DNA of 64,000 nt, taken from Pseudomonas palleroniana (GTDB lineage: Bacteria; Pseudomonadota; Gammaproteobacteria; Pseudomonadales; Pseudomonadaceae). Shown piece by piece: positions 1 to 8,012 of the stretch (positions are counted from its first letter, which is position 1; the number at the start of each line of letters is the position of its first letter). The DNA lies in assembly GCF_003031675.1 (NCBI RefSeq), contig NZ_PYWX01000091.1, positions 1 through 64,000 on the forward strand. Direction: 5' to 3'. The translations under genes were made by a program, and so were the position numbers. Below the pieces are notes generated by a model that was given only the letters and a program-made list of their open reading frames with translations, searched no databases and had not been told where the DNA came from.

Positions 1-10
1 CTAAGGTTTT

Positions 11-51
11 GGGGCTGCTTCGCAGCCCAGCGGGAGCAAGCTCCCTCGCCA
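11..51. repeat. REP-like palindromic element downstream of ccoP
   Basis: This element has two parts. A short hairpin comes first (GGGCTGC, loop TTCG, GCAGCCC). A GC-rich palindromic segment centred on GGGAGCAAGCTCCC follows. This is the pattern of P. fluorescens REP sequences. No inverted partner is visible inside the window, and one could lie beyond the left edge. It sits just after the end of the minus-strand cco operon, where REPs are common. Confidence 0.6.
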
Positions 52-91
52 CTGGTAAGTTGCCGCCCCGTAGTGGAGCGGCGTTCAGGGG

Positions 92-1039
92 TTATTGCGA
101 CTGGCTTTCTGGCATTGCGCCATCAGCGTTATGCGACAGGCTATAAACGTAGGCGGCGAGCAGGTGCACCTTGTCATTACCTTGCAGCACGTCCTGCGCC
201 GGCATCTGGCCTTGGCGGCCGTGGCGGATGGTCTGCTGCAGCTGCGCCAGGCTGGTGCCGTAGATAAACCCGGCAGGCTCGGTCAGGTTCGGCGCGCCCA
301 TGGCTTCCATGCCGTGGCCTTGCGGACCGTGGCAGGCCACGCACGTGGTGTTGAACGCCGCTTGGCCTGCGGCCAGGTCGGCAGTGCTGCCGGCCGGCAA
401 TGGCAGCTTGGCCAGGTCATGACGCACATAGGCGGCGACGTTTTTTACCCCGTCTTCGCCGAGTATTTCACCCCAGGCTGGCATTGCCGCGTGACGACCG
501 TTCAAGATGGTGGCCTTGATCGCTTCAGGTGAACCGCCCCAGCGCCAGATATTGTCCGCCAGGTTCGGGAAGCCATAGGCGCCCTTGGCATCCGAGCCGT
601 GGCACACCGCGCAGTTGGAGGCGAACAAGCGGCCGCCCATTTTCAGCGCTTGCGGATCTTTCGCGACTTCTTCCACGGGCATGGCTGAGAATTTGGCGAA
701 GATCGGCCCGAACTTGGCGTCGGCCTTGGCCATTTCCTTGTCCCATTCCTTGTTCTGGGTCCAACCGTCTTCATAGCCCGGCAATACGCCTTTCCAGTTG
801 CCCAGGCCCGGGTAGAGGATCAGATAGCCGACGGCGAACACCAGGGTGCCGGCGAACAGCATGAACCACCACTGGGGCAGCGGGTTGTCGTATTCCTCGA
901 TGCCATCGAAGGCGTGGCCCATGGTCTGGTCGACACTGCCCTTGGTCTCGCCCTTGCGGGTGCCGATCAATAGCCAGGTCAGGCCGATCAGGCTGCCGAG
1001 GGTCAGTACGCAGATCCATGTACTCCAAAAGGTAGTCAT
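92..1039 (-). CDS. ccoP: cbb3-type cytochrome c oxidase, diheme subunit III (CcoP)
   Basis: CcoP is the diheme c subunit that receives electrons from soluble cytochrome c and passes them towards CcoO and CcoN in the high-affinity terminal oxidase of the inner membrane. The 315-residue protein has an N-terminal membrane segment (about residues 8-26) and a second one (about 55-77). A periplasmic part follows with two heme c sites, CAVCH at 143-147 and CVACH at 233-237, each trailed by a Met axial-ligand region. Its start overlaps the end of ccoQ by 4 nt, so translation is probably coupled. Length and domain order are normal for Pseudomonas CcoP. Confidence 0.97.
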   Translation of the reverse strand: MTTFWSTWICVLTLGSLIGLTWLLIGTRKGETKGSVDQTMGHAFDGIEEYDNPLPQWWFMLFAGTLVFAVGYLILYPGLGNWKGVLPGYEDGWTQNKEWDKEMAKADAKFGPIFAKFSAMPVEEVAKDPQALKMGGRLFASNCAVCHGSDAKGAYGFPNLADNIWRWGGSPEAIKATILNGRHAAMPAWGEILGEDGVKNVAAYVRHDLAKLPLPAGSTADLAAGQAAFNTTCVACHGPQGHGMEAMGAPNLTEPAGFIYGTSLAQLQQTIRHGRQGQMPAQDVLQGNDKVHLLAAYVYSLSHNADGAMPESQSQ

Positions 1040-1236
1040 GGCCGAGTGCTCCTTGTTACAGGCTCTTCTTGAGCGTCGGATGGAGAGGGTTCATCGGCGA
1101 ACGGCAGCAGGCGTGCCTGCTCGAATTCCGCATTGCGCCGGTTGTTGAACACCCACAGCGACAGGCCGATAAAGGCGATGGCGACCACCAGCGTGCCGAG
1201 GCCGCGGATGGTGCCCGCATCGAATTCAAATCCCAT
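1036..1236 (-). CDS. ccoQ: cbb3-type cytochrome oxidase small subunit CcoQ
   Basis: This 66-residue protein has one N-terminal transmembrane segment (about residues 12-28) followed by NNRR and an acidic, polar tail, as in the CcoQ/FixQ family. CcoQ is a non-catalytic subunit that stabilises the assembled cbb3 complex. It lies 3 nt after ccoO and overlaps ccoP by 4 nt, in the fixed order ccoNOQP. The family is short and poorly conserved, so position counts as much as sequence for this call. Confidence 0.93.
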   Translation of the reverse strand: MGFEFDAGTIRGLGTLVVAIAFIGLSLWVFNNRRNAEFEQARLLPFADEPSPSDAQEEPVTRSTRP

Positions 1237-1239
1237 GGC

Positions 1240-1851
1240 TCACCTCTTGCTCTTGATGGCAGTGCCGAGTACTTGCAGGTACGCAACCAGCGCGTCCATC
1301 TCGGTCTTGCCCTTGAGGCTGGCGACGGCGCCACTGATGTCGTCGTCGGTGTACGGCACACCAAGGGTGCGCATCACTTTCAACTTGGTTTCGGTATGGC
1401 TGCTGTCCACGGGGGCGGTGACCAGCCACGGGTAGGCCGGCATTTTCGACTCCGGCACCACGTTGCGCGGGTTGTACAAGTGCGCGCGGTGCCAATCGTC
1501 CGAGTAGCGTGCGCCGACGCGCGCCAGGTCTGGTCCGGTGCGTTTGGAGCCCCACAGGAACGGGTGGTCCCACACGCTCTCGCCGGCTACCGAGTAGTGA
1601 CCGTAACGCTCAGTCTCGGCGCGGAACGGGCGGATCATCTGCGAGTGGCACTGTACGCAGCCTTCGCGGATGTAGATGTCGCGGCCTTCCAGTTGCAGCG
1701 CGGTGTAGGGCTTCATGCCTTCGACCGGCTTGTTGGTCACGTCCTGGAAGAACAGCGGGACGATCTGGGTCAGGCCGCCGATGCTCACGGCGAACACCAT
1801 CAACAGCATCAGCAGGCCGACGTTCTTTTCAATCGTTTCGTGTTTCATCAC
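1240..1851 (-). CDS. ccoO: cbb3-type cytochrome c oxidase, monoheme subunit II (CcoO)
   Basis: CcoO is the membrane-anchored monoheme cytochrome c subunit that relays electrons from CcoP to the heme b/CuB centre in CcoN. The 203-residue protein has one N-terminal anchor (about residues 10-35) and a single heme c motif, CVQCH at 65-69, in the context GRDIYIREGCVQCHSQMIRP, which is highly conserved in the family. It starts 7 nt after the ccoN stop. It is full length with no visible lesions. Confidence 0.97.
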   Translation of the reverse strand: MMKHETIEKNVGLLMLLMVFAVSIGGLTQIVPLFFQDVTNKPVEGMKPYTALQLEGRDIYIREGCVQCHSQMIRPFRAETERYGHYSVAGESVWDHPFLWGSKRTGPDLARVGARYSDDWHRAHLYNPRNVVPESKMPAYPWLVTAPVDSSHTETKLKVMRTLGVPYTDDDISGAVASLKGKTEMDALVAYLQVLGTAIKSKR

Positions 1852-1858
1852 GGACTCC

Positions 1859-3283
1859 TCAGGCCATCTGCGCAGCAGCGGCGACTTCGACAGGTTGTGC
1901 CGAACGCACGGTGCGCCATGTGTTGTAAGCCATCAGCAACATGCCGGTGAGGAACACCGCACCGCCCACCAACCGCACGATGAAGCCCGGATGGCTGGCC
2001 ACCAGGGTCTCGACGAAGGAGTAGGTCAAGGTGCCGTCTTCGTTGACTGCACGCCACATCAGGCCCTGGGCGATGCCGTTGACCCACATCGAGGCGATGT
2101 AGAGCACGGTGCCGATGGTGGCCAGCCAGAAGTGCGCGTTGATCAGGCCGAGGCTATACATCTGCTCGCGGCCGAAGACTTTCGGGATCATGTGGTACAG
2201 CGCGCCGATGGAGATCATCGCCACCCAACCGAGGGCGCCGGCGTGTACGTGGCCGATGGTCCAGTCGGTGTAGTGGGAGAGGGCGTTGACGGTCTTGATC
2301 GCCATCATCGGGCCTTCGAAGGTCGACATGCCGTAGAACGCCAGGGACACCACGAGGAAGCGCAGGATCGGGTCGCTGCGCAATTTATGCCAGGCGCCCG
2401 ACAGGGTCATCATGCCGTTGATCATGCCGCCCCAGCTCGGTGCCAGCAGCACCAGGGACATCACCATGCCCAGGGACTGCGCCCAGTCCGGCAGTGCGGT
2501 GTAGTGCAGGTGGTGAGGGCCGGCCCAGATGTACAGGGTGATCAGCGCCCAGAAGTGCACGATGGACAAGCGGTAGGAATACACCGGGCGTTCGGCCTGT
2601 TTGGGCACGAAGTAGTACATCATGCCGAGGAAGCCCGCCGTCAGGAAAAAGCCGACCGCGTTATGCCCGTACCACCATTGCACCATTGCATCTGTTGCAC
2701 CGCCGTAGGCCGAGTAGGACTTGGTCCAGCTCACCGGCAGCGAGGCATGGTTGACAATGTGCAGGATGGCCACGGTGATGATGAACGCCCCGAAGAACCA
2801 GTTGCCGACGTAGATGTGCTTGGTCTTGCGCTTCATCACCGTGCCGAAGAACACCACACCGTAGGCGACCCAGACGATGGCGATCAAAATGGCGATCGGC
2901 CATTCCAGCTCCGCGTATTCCTTGGAGGTGGTGTAGCCCAACGGCAGGCTGATGGCCGCCAGCACAATCACCAGTTGCCAGCCCCAGAAGCAGAATGCGG
3001 CGATTTTCGGCGCGAACAGCTGCGTCTGGCAGGTGCGTTGTACCGAGTAAAAAGAGCTGGCGAACAGCGCGCAGCCACCGAAGGCGAAGATCACCGCGTT
3101 GGTGTGCAGCGGGCGCAAGCGGCCGAAGCTGGTCCAGGGCAAATCGAAGTTGAGTGCAGGCCAGACCAATTGGGCGGCGAGAAAAACCCCGAGCCCCATG
3201 CCGACGATGCCCCACACCACCGTCATAATGGCGAATTGGCGGACCACCTTGTAGTTATAGGCGGTACTTAAAGTAGTGTTCAT
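1859..3283 (-). CDS. ccoN: cbb3-type cytochrome c oxidase catalytic subunit I (CcoN)
   Basis: CcoN is the catalytic heme-copper subunit, an integral membrane protein of about 12 helices that reduces O2 to water at very low oxygen. From the ATG at 3283 it is 474 residues, the usual family length; the open frame extends further upstream but without family sequence. Conserved histidine motifs include RPLHTNAVIF (His60), WYGHNAVGFF, GPHHLHYT and GHVHAGALGW. The operon is ccoNOQP. With aer close by, the arrangement resembles the P. aeruginosa ccoNOQP-2 locus (recalled), where the second cco operon is tandem; the other copy would lie left of this window. A candidate ANR box is at 3388-3401. Confidence 0.97.
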   Translation of the reverse strand: MNTTLSTAYNYKVVRQFAIMTVVWGIVGMGLGVFLAAQLVWPALNFDLPWTSFGRLRPLHTNAVIFAFGGCALFASSFYSVQRTCQTQLFAPKIAAFCFWGWQLVIVLAAISLPLGYTTSKEYAELEWPIAILIAIVWVAYGVVFFGTVMKRKTKHIYVGNWFFGAFIITVAILHIVNHASLPVSWTKSYSAYGGATDAMVQWWYGHNAVGFFLTAGFLGMMYYFVPKQAERPVYSYRLSIVHFWALITLYIWAGPHHLHYTALPDWAQSLGMVMSLVLLAPSWGGMINGMMTLSGAWHKLRSDPILRFLVVSLAFYGMSTFEGPMMAIKTVNALSHYTDWTIGHVHAGALGWVAMISIGALYHMIPKVFGREQMYSLGLINAHFWLATIGTVLYIASMWVNGIAQGLMWRAVNEDGTLTYSFVETLVASHPGFIVRLVGGAVFLTGMLLMAYNTWRTVRSAQPVEVAAAAQMA

Positions 3284-3362
3284 GGTTCCCCATCCACGGT
3301 TCAACCCAAGCCAATACGGCACTTGGGCTGGAGTTATAGGCAGACTAAAAAGCGAGGCAAGC

Positions 3363-4052
3363 ATGGGCAAAGAGCACAAGGCCAGTATTGACGGGGATCA
3401 ATGGGCGCACTGCGTGCAGGAACGCGGCTGGTTGTGGGATGTCGCGCAAGGGGCGGGCGCGCGTGAGCCTGTGACCCTGATCCTGGCCCACGGTGCCGGT
3501 GCGCCGATGGACTCCTCGTTCATGAACGACATGGCTGCACGCCTTGCCGGGCATGGCGTGAACGTGTTGCGCTTTGAATTTCCCTACATGGCCCAGCGCC
3601 GGCTGGACGGCGGCAAGCGCCCACCGAACCCGGCCCCGAAACTGCTGCAGGCGTGGCGTGAGGTGTATGTCGAGGTGCGACGTCATGTCGCTGGGAAACT
3701 GGCGATTGGCGGCAAGTCCATGGGCGGGCGCATGGCCAGTTTGTTGGCCGATGAATTGGCTGCCGATGGGCTGGTGTGCCTGGGTTATCCGTTCTATGCC
3801 GTGGGCAAGCCGCAAAAGCCACGGGTCGAGCACCTGGCCGCGTTGAACACCGCGACGTTGATTGTGCAGGGCGAGCGCGATGCCCTGGGTAATCGGGAGG
3901 CAGTCGAAGGGTATGTGTTATCGCCGAGTATCGAGTTGATGTGGCTGGTGGCGGGGGATCATGATTTGAAGCCGTTGAAGGCGTCGGGTTTCAGCCATGA
4001 GCAGCATCTGGAGGCTGCGGCGGTGCAGGTGGCTGAGTTTCTCGGTACCTGA
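3363..4052 (+). CDS. alpha/beta hydrolase, Tex30/KANL3 family
   Basis: A 229-residue predicted cytosolic hydrolase divergent from ccoN. The strand order is that of the dienelactone-hydrolase-like Tex30/KANL3 group. It shows the oxyanion-region segment LILAHGAGAPMDSSFM (about 44-59), the nucleophile elbow GGKSMGGRM, an Asp in VQGERDALG and a His in AGDHDLKPL, together a plausible Ser-Asp-His triad. The ATG at 3363 is chosen because GAGG lies about 7 nt upstream and family sequence begins there. The ccoN ANR-like box falls inside its first codons. Substrate is unknown; the P. aeruginosa gene in this position is uncharacterised. Confidence 0.85.
   Translation: MGKEHKASIDGDQWAHCVQERGWLWDVAQGAGAREPVTLILAHGAGAPMDSSFMNDMAARLAGHGVNVLRFEFPYMAQRRLDGGKRPPNPAPKLLQAWREVYVEVRRHVAGKLAIGGKSMGGRMASLLADELAADGLVCLGYPFYAVGKPQKPRVEHLAALNTATLIVQGERDALGNREAVEGYVLSPSIELMWLVAGDHDLKPLKASGFSHEQHLEAAAVQVAEFLGT
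3388..3401 (-). promoter_or_regulatory. Candidate ANR/FNR box for ccoN
   Basis: TTGACGGGGATCAA matches the ANR/FNR consensus TTGAT-N4-ATCAA at 9 of 10 defined positions. Its centre is about 111 nt upstream of the ccoN start, inside the first codons of the divergent hydrolase gene. ANR activation of cco operons under low oxygen is well established in pseudomonads. Use of this site is inference; I could not place a convincing -10 at the ideal distance. Confidence 0.6.
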
Positions 4053-4061
4053 TAGGGCCCA

Positions 4062-4149
4062 ATCGGGGGCAAGCCCCCTCCCACTGGACTGTCGTCACAC
4101 ATGGCAATCTGTGAACCCGATCCAATGTGGGAGGGGGCTTGCCCCCGAT
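4062..4149. repeat. REPIN (inverted REP pair, GGGGGCTTGCCCCC type)
   Basis: Two perfect 23-bp arms in inverted orientation (4062-4084 and 4127-4149) carry the REP core GGGAGGGGGCTTGCCCCC, separated by a 42-bp spacer. It lies between the convergent ends of the hydrolase gene and aer and could act as a transcription barrier there. A related element is at 50987-51074. Confidence 0.9.
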
Positions 4150-4155
4150 CGCGAT

Positions 4156-5721
4156 CTACCGGTTGAAACGCTCTACCAGCGAGTACTGGGTATTGGCGGT
4201 ATGCGTCAGCTCTTCACTCAATTGCGCCGAGTTCAGTGCCTGTTCCGAGGTCTGGTCCGCCAACAGCGCAATGGTGCTGATGTTGCGGCTGATCTCTTCG
4301 GCGACCGAGCTTTGCTCCTCGGTGGCGGCGGCGATCTGGGTAGTCATGTCGGTGATATGGGCGACCGCTTCGCTGATGCCCACCAACGCCTGATCCGCTT
4401 CCATCACCCGCGCCACGCCCTCTTCGGCCTGGCGATGCCCGGCGTCCATGGTTTGTACTGCGGCGCTGGCGGTTTGCTGCAGCTTGGCGATCAACGTGTG
4501 GATCTGCCCGGTGGACTCAGCCGTACGTTGCGCCAACTGGCGTACTTCGTCGGCCACTACCGCAAAACCACGCCCCATTTCGCCGGCGCGGGCCGCTTCG
4601 ATCGCGGCGTTGAGTGCCAGCAGGTTGGTCTGGTCGGCGATGCCTTTGATCACATCGACCACGCCGCCGATTTCATCGCTGTCCTTGGCCAGTTGGGTGA
4701 CGGTTACACCGGTTTCACCCACGGCAACGGACAGGCGCTGAATCGCCTCGCGGGTTTCCCCGGCGATGTCGCGGCCACGACCGGTCAGGCGATTGGCTTC
4801 CTGGGTGGCGTCGGCGGTGCGTTGTACATGGCTGGCCACTTCCTGGGTCGTCGCCGCCATCTGGTTGACGGCGGTCGCCACCTGTTCGGTTTCCACGCGC
4901 TGGCGTTCCAGGCCACTGGAGCTGTTATGCGCCAGGGTGTTGGACTGTGCGGCCTGGTCGTTGAGGTGTTCGGCCGTGTCCTGCAAGCGCGTAAGGCAAG
5001 TCTTCAGGCGTGCCTCCTGGCTGAGGATCGACATCTCCAGGCGCGCCTGTGAGCCGCGGCTGTCGGTGTACATCTGCGCGATCAACGGGTCGGAAGTGGT
5101 CTGCTCGGCCAGGCGCATCAGGCGCTTGAGGCCGCGCTGTTGCCAGCTCAGGCCCAGCAGGCCGAGTGGCACCGACAACCCCGCCGCGAGGGCAAAGCCC
5201 CAGTGGGAGTTGAGTGACGCACCGATCATGAAGCTCAACTGGCTCACCAGGATAAACGGCAGCCAGTCCTGCAGCACCGGCAGCCACTTGTCACGCTGGG
5301 GAATCGCCGACTTGCCCTGGTTGATGCGTTGATAGAGCGCTTCGGCCCGGCGGATCTGCTCGGCGGTGGGTTTGACGCGCACCGATTCGTAGCCGACCAC
5401 CTGGTTGCCCTCGAAGACGGGCGTCACATAGGCGTTAACCCAGTAGTGATCGCCGGTCTTGCAGCGGTTCTTGACAATGCCCATCCATGGCAAGCCTTGT
5501 TTGAGCGTTGACCACATATGCCCGAACACCGCTGCCGGCACATCCGGGTGACGCACCAGGTTGTGCGGAGCACGGAGCAGTTCGTCGCGGGAGAACCCAC
5601 TGATTTCGACGAAAGCGTCGTTGCAGTAGGTGATGACCCCTTTGGCATCTGTGGTGGAGATCAACCGTTGCTGAGCGGGGAAGGTACGTTCGCGCTGTGT
5701 AACGGGTTGGTTATTACGCAT
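4156..5721 (-). CDS. aer: Aerotaxis receptor Aer (PAS-domain methyl-accepting protein)
   Basis: A 521-residue energy-taxis transducer. An N-terminal PAS domain (about residues 10-115, with segments such as CNDAFVEISGFSRDELL and HPDVPAAVFGHMW) should bind FAD. A hydrophobic membrane region covers about 155-195, followed by a cytoplasmic signalling domain with the chemoreceptor hairpin tip DQTNLLALNAAIEAARAG (about 360). There is no periplasmic ligand-binding domain, as expected for Aer. The neighbouring cbb3 operon suggests a shared oxygen-response role, as in P. aeruginosa, where aer lies by ccoNOQP-2 and is ANR-regulated. No clear ANR box is visible in the 73-nt gap upstream. Confidence 0.93.
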   Translation of the reverse strand: MRNNQPVTQRERTFPAQQRLISTTDAKGVITYCNDAFVEISGFSRDELLRAPHNLVRHPDVPAAVFGHMWSTLKQGLPWMGIVKNRCKTGDHYWVNAYVTPVFEGNQVVGYESVRVKPTAEQIRRAEALYQRINQGKSAIPQRDKWLPVLQDWLPFILVSQLSFMIGASLNSHWGFALAAGLSVPLGLLGLSWQQRGLKRLMRLAEQTTSDPLIAQMYTDSRGSQARLEMSILSQEARLKTCLTRLQDTAEHLNDQAAQSNTLAHNSSSGLERQRVETEQVATAVNQMAATTQEVASHVQRTADATQEANRLTGRGRDIAGETREAIQRLSVAVGETGVTVTQLAKDSDEIGGVVDVIKGIADQTNLLALNAAIEAARAGEMGRGFAVVADEVRQLAQRTAESTGQIHTLIAKLQQTASAAVQTMDAGHRQAEEGVARVMEADQALVGISEAVAHITDMTTQIAAATEEQSSVAEEISRNISTIALLADQTSEQALNSAQLSEELTHTANTQYSLVERFNR

Positions 5722-5794
5722 GATTGTTCAATCCGCAAGGCTTTCAGGGGTTATCGGTCGCGGCAGGCTTTTATTTAACTTAATTTTGTAACAA

Positions 5795-6586
5795 TCAGCC
5801 GGCCAGCATCGGGTAGGTAAACAACCCGAAGTGAAGCAGATTCAAGCCAAAATGCGTGGCGATTGCGGCGCCCAAGCCACCAAAGCGATAAGCCAGGCCA
5901 TACCCGGCACCCGCAATGGTCGCCAGCAGCACCCACTGCCAGCCTGCGCCCAGGTGCACCAGGCCGAACAGGAGCGAGGCCAGCAGCAGCGCGAGGTTTT
6001 CGCCATAGGGCAGGTGCTTCAAGCGTTGGCTCAAACCGCCCTGGATGTAGCCCCGGAACAGCGCCTCTTCCACCAGGGTCACCAGCAGCAGATTGTTGAG
6101 TACCCACAGCCAGGCCTGTTCAGGCCATTTCGGTGCCCAGCTGACGATGCCCAGCAACGCCGCTCCCCCCAGCGCGGCAACCGCTGTCAGCACCAGCGCC
6201 AGGGCGGCGACACAGATCGACAGGCGCAGCGAACGGCGTGCCACGATCCACGGGCAGGCCAGCAGTAGCCAGAAACCGATCAAGGGTTTGTCCTGATTCA
6301 GGTACATCGAGAAAGGCACTGCATCGGCGGTGAAGCGCTGCGGGGCAATGCCGCGCCCATTGTAGAAACCCGGCAGCCAATGCATGGCCAGGCCCAGGGC
6401 CAACACGATGAACAGACCGTGGCCGAGGTAGCGCGCCCAAGGGGTGCGTTGCTGGCGTACGGCGTACCCGGCGATCAGCAGCAGGGCCACCGAGACGACC
6501 GCCAGCAGGCCCAATTGCCCGTAGGTCAAGGCCAGTACGTAGCCGATGGAAAGAAGCGCCAGGTACAGCCAGGGCAGAGTGATCAT
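5795..6586 (-). CDS. CPBP family intramembrane glutamic endopeptidase
   Basis: An integral membrane protein of 263 residues with about eight hydrophobic segments. It belongs to the CPBP (CAAX protease/bacteriocin-processing, Abi) family. The three family motifs are present near the C terminus: the di-Glu motif VEEALFRGYIQ, a His in FGLVHLGAG, and ATHFGLNLLH. The ATG at 6586 is preceded by AAGGAT at good distance, so I use it rather than upstream in-frame codons. Substrates are unknown. It is tandem with aer (73-nt gap) but probably has its own promoter. Confidence 0.88.
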   Translation of the reverse strand: MITLPWLYLALLSIGYVLALTYGQLGLLAVVSVALLLIAGYAVRQQRTPWARYLGHGLFIVLALGLAMHWLPGFYNGRGIAPQRFTADAVPFSMYLNQDKPLIGFWLLLACPWIVARRSLRLSICVAALALVLTAVAALGGAALLGIVSWAPKWPEQAWLWVLNNLLLVTLVEEALFRGYIQGGLSQRLKHLPYGENLALLLASLLFGLVHLGAGWQWVLLATIAGAGYGLAYRFGGLGAAIATHFGLNLLHFGLFTYPMLAG

Positions 6587-6679
6587 GGGACATCCTTGGA
6601 AAAAACTGGGCGGCATTATAACGGCCGCAAGTACAGCCAGGCATGAAAACTCCTCCACGCAATAGTTGCGATCAGGTGA

Positions 6680-6709
6680 TTGCAAAATGTGTTTGCGGCT
6701 GGTTATAGT
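6680..6709 (+). promoter_or_regulatory. Candidate sigma-70 promoter for the leader ORF/DMT transporter
   Basis: TTGCAA (6680-6685) and TATAGT (6704-6709) are separated by 18 bp, a good sigma-70 match. The start of transcription would be near 6716, about 28 nt before the candidate leader ORF and about 290 nt before the transporter gene. Confidence 0.5.
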
Positions 6710-6743
6710 CGGTGCGTCTTTATCCCTTCAAAAAGATCAGCAC

Positions 6744-6908
6744 ATGCCAGCTTCCCCACGCACAGCGGTAGTCGATTCAGCGGTCAACGCTGTGGTCGTG
6801 CCGTGCGGGAACCAACAGCTTGTGCAGTTCGGTCATTACCCCCCACCTGTCAGCAGCACGCCGGTGTACGCAGTCGTATCACCGCCGGGTGTTGGCATCG
6901 CGGGCTGA
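6744..6908 (+). CDS. Candidate leader peptide ORF (54 aa) upstream of a DMT transporter
   Basis: A 54-codon ORF between a plausible promoter (6680-6709) and a terminator-like hairpin (6941-6984), just before the transporter start at 7006. The peptide is rich in Val, Pro and Ala and contains PPPVSSTPVYAVVSPPGVGI close to its C terminus; proline-rich ends are typical of ribosome-arrest leaders. Its third-position GC is lower than that of the neighbouring genes, and the Shine-Dalgarno sequence is weak (AAAAGAT). The stop codon is the first T of a 14-nt stretch containing the palindrome GATCAGCTGATC (6907-6918). I do not recognise the peptide. It may be a true leader or a chance frame. Confidence 0.4.
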   Translation: MPASPRTAVVDSAVNAVVVPCGNQQLVQFGHYPPPVSSTPVYAVVSPPGVGIAG

Positions 6909-6940
6909 TCAGCTGATCGCTGTTCCCCTCTGCCCGCCTG

Positions 6941-6984
6941 AAAAAAACCATTGAACTTCAGCCTTTGCTGAGTCGGCTTTTTTT
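6941..6984 (+). terminator. Rho-independent terminator or attenuator before the DMT transporter
   Basis: Seven A residues and CC (6941-6949) can pair with GG and seven T residues (6975-6984), enclosing an inner perfect stem TCAGC-CTTT-GCTGA (6958-6971). It ends only 21 nt before the ATG of the transporter and after the leader ORF, so readthrough would be needed to express the transporter from the 6680 promoter. Confidence 0.55.
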
Positions 6985-7005
6985 GCCTGATTACAGGTGG
7001 TAAAC

Positions 7006-7866
7006 ATGTCTGTTCTTTCGAAACAATCCGTGGCCGCGGCGGCCTCGACGAGCCTGTTTGTGCTGCTGTGGAGCAGCGGGGCGATTTTCTCCAAGTTGGG
7101 CCTGGCCCATTCATCGCCCTTCGCTTTTCTGTTGATCCGTTTTGCTATCGCCCTGGTCGGGCTGGTGCTGCTGATACCGCTCTTCAAACTGAAACTGCCG
7201 CGTCCCGGCAAGCCGCTGTGGTATGCGGTGGCAACCGGGCTGGTGTTGTTGGGCGCGTACCAGATTTTCTATCTGCTGGCCCTGGACCTCAAAGTCACCC
7301 CGGGGGTGATGGCAACCATCATGGGGGTGCAACCGATCCTCACCGTGGTGCTGATGGAACGTCAGCGTTCATTGCGCCGGATGTTCGGCCTGGGCCTCGG
7401 GTTGGCGGGGCTGATCATGGTGGTCTATCAAGGCATCGGCTTGTCCGGCATGTCCCTGGCGGGGATGCTGTTCGGGCTGCTGGCGCTGGCGAGCATGACC
7501 TTGGGCTCGATCATGCAAAAGCGCATCACCGACAACCCTTTGGGCACGCTGCCGGTGCAATACCTGGCGGGCTTGTTGTTGTGCGCGGTGTTTGTACCGT
7601 TCCAGCCATTCCACTATGAACACAGCGCCGGCTTTTACCTGCCGGTGCTGTGGATGGGGCTGGTGGTGTCGTTGTTGGCGACGCTGTTGCTGTATCGCCT
7701 GATCGCCCGGGGCAACCTGGTGAACGTCACCAGCCTGTTCTATCTGGTGCCGGCGGTGACGGCGGTCATGGACTACCTGATCTTCGGCAATAAGCTCGCA
7801 GTGTTGAGCCTGTCAGGCATGGGCTTGATCATCATCGGCCTGGTCTTCGTCTTCCGTAAAAACTGA
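7006..7866 (+). CDS. DMT superfamily transporter (EamA family)
   Basis: A 286-residue inner-membrane protein with two EamA repeats and about ten hydrophobic helices. The first repeat opens with the typical LLWSSGAIFSKLGLAHSSPF. EamA proteins export amino acids, metabolites or drugs; the substrate cannot be told from sequence. ATG 7006 follows AGGTGG at a good distance; an in-frame GTG at 6997 is less likely. A terminator-like hairpin lies directly upstream, so expression may be attenuated. It converges with a second EamA gene (8013-8897) across a REPIN; the two proteins differ and are not a recent duplication. Confidence 0.9.
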   Translation: MSVLSKQSVAAAASTSLFVLLWSSGAIFSKLGLAHSSPFAFLLIRFAIALVGLVLLIPLFKLKLPRPGKPLWYAVATGLVLLGAYQIFYLLALDLKVTPGVMATIMGVQPILTVVLMERQRSLRRMFGLGLGLAGLIMVVYQGIGLSGMSLAGMLFGLLALASMTLGSIMQKRITDNPLGTLPVQYLAGLLLCAVFVPFQPFHYEHSAGFYLPVLWMGLVVSLLATLLLYRLIARGNLVNVTSLFYLVPAVTAVMDYLIFGNKLAVLSLSGMGLIIIGLVFVFRKN

Positions 7867-7870
7867 CGCA

Positions 7871-8005
7871 TGTAGTGAGCGGGCTTGCCCCGCGCTGGGT
7901 GGCGCAGCCGCCCTAAACCGGCCACCGCGTTCTTCCAGGAAGAGCTCAGGCGCCTGGTTTTGGGGCGGCTGCGCCACCCAGCGCGGGGCAAGCCCGCTCA
8001 CTACA
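7871..8005. repeat. REPIN (inverted pair, GTGAGCGGGCTTGCCC type)
   Basis: Two perfect 43-bp arms, 7871-7913 and 7963-8005, lie in inverted orientation around a 49-bp spacer. The arm begins TGTAGTGAGCGGGCTTGCCC and continues into a GGGTGGCGCAGCCGCCC segment. It fills the space between two convergent transporter genes. Copies with one and two arm mismatches are at 21813-21946 and 49303-49437. Confidence 0.92.
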
Positions 8006-8012
8006 GAGGTGT

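Noticed and set aside
5722..5794. Possible ANR box upstream of aer
   Set aside because: TTGAACAATCATG and TTGTAACAATCA do not fit TTGAT-N4-ATCAA spacing, so no box is called.
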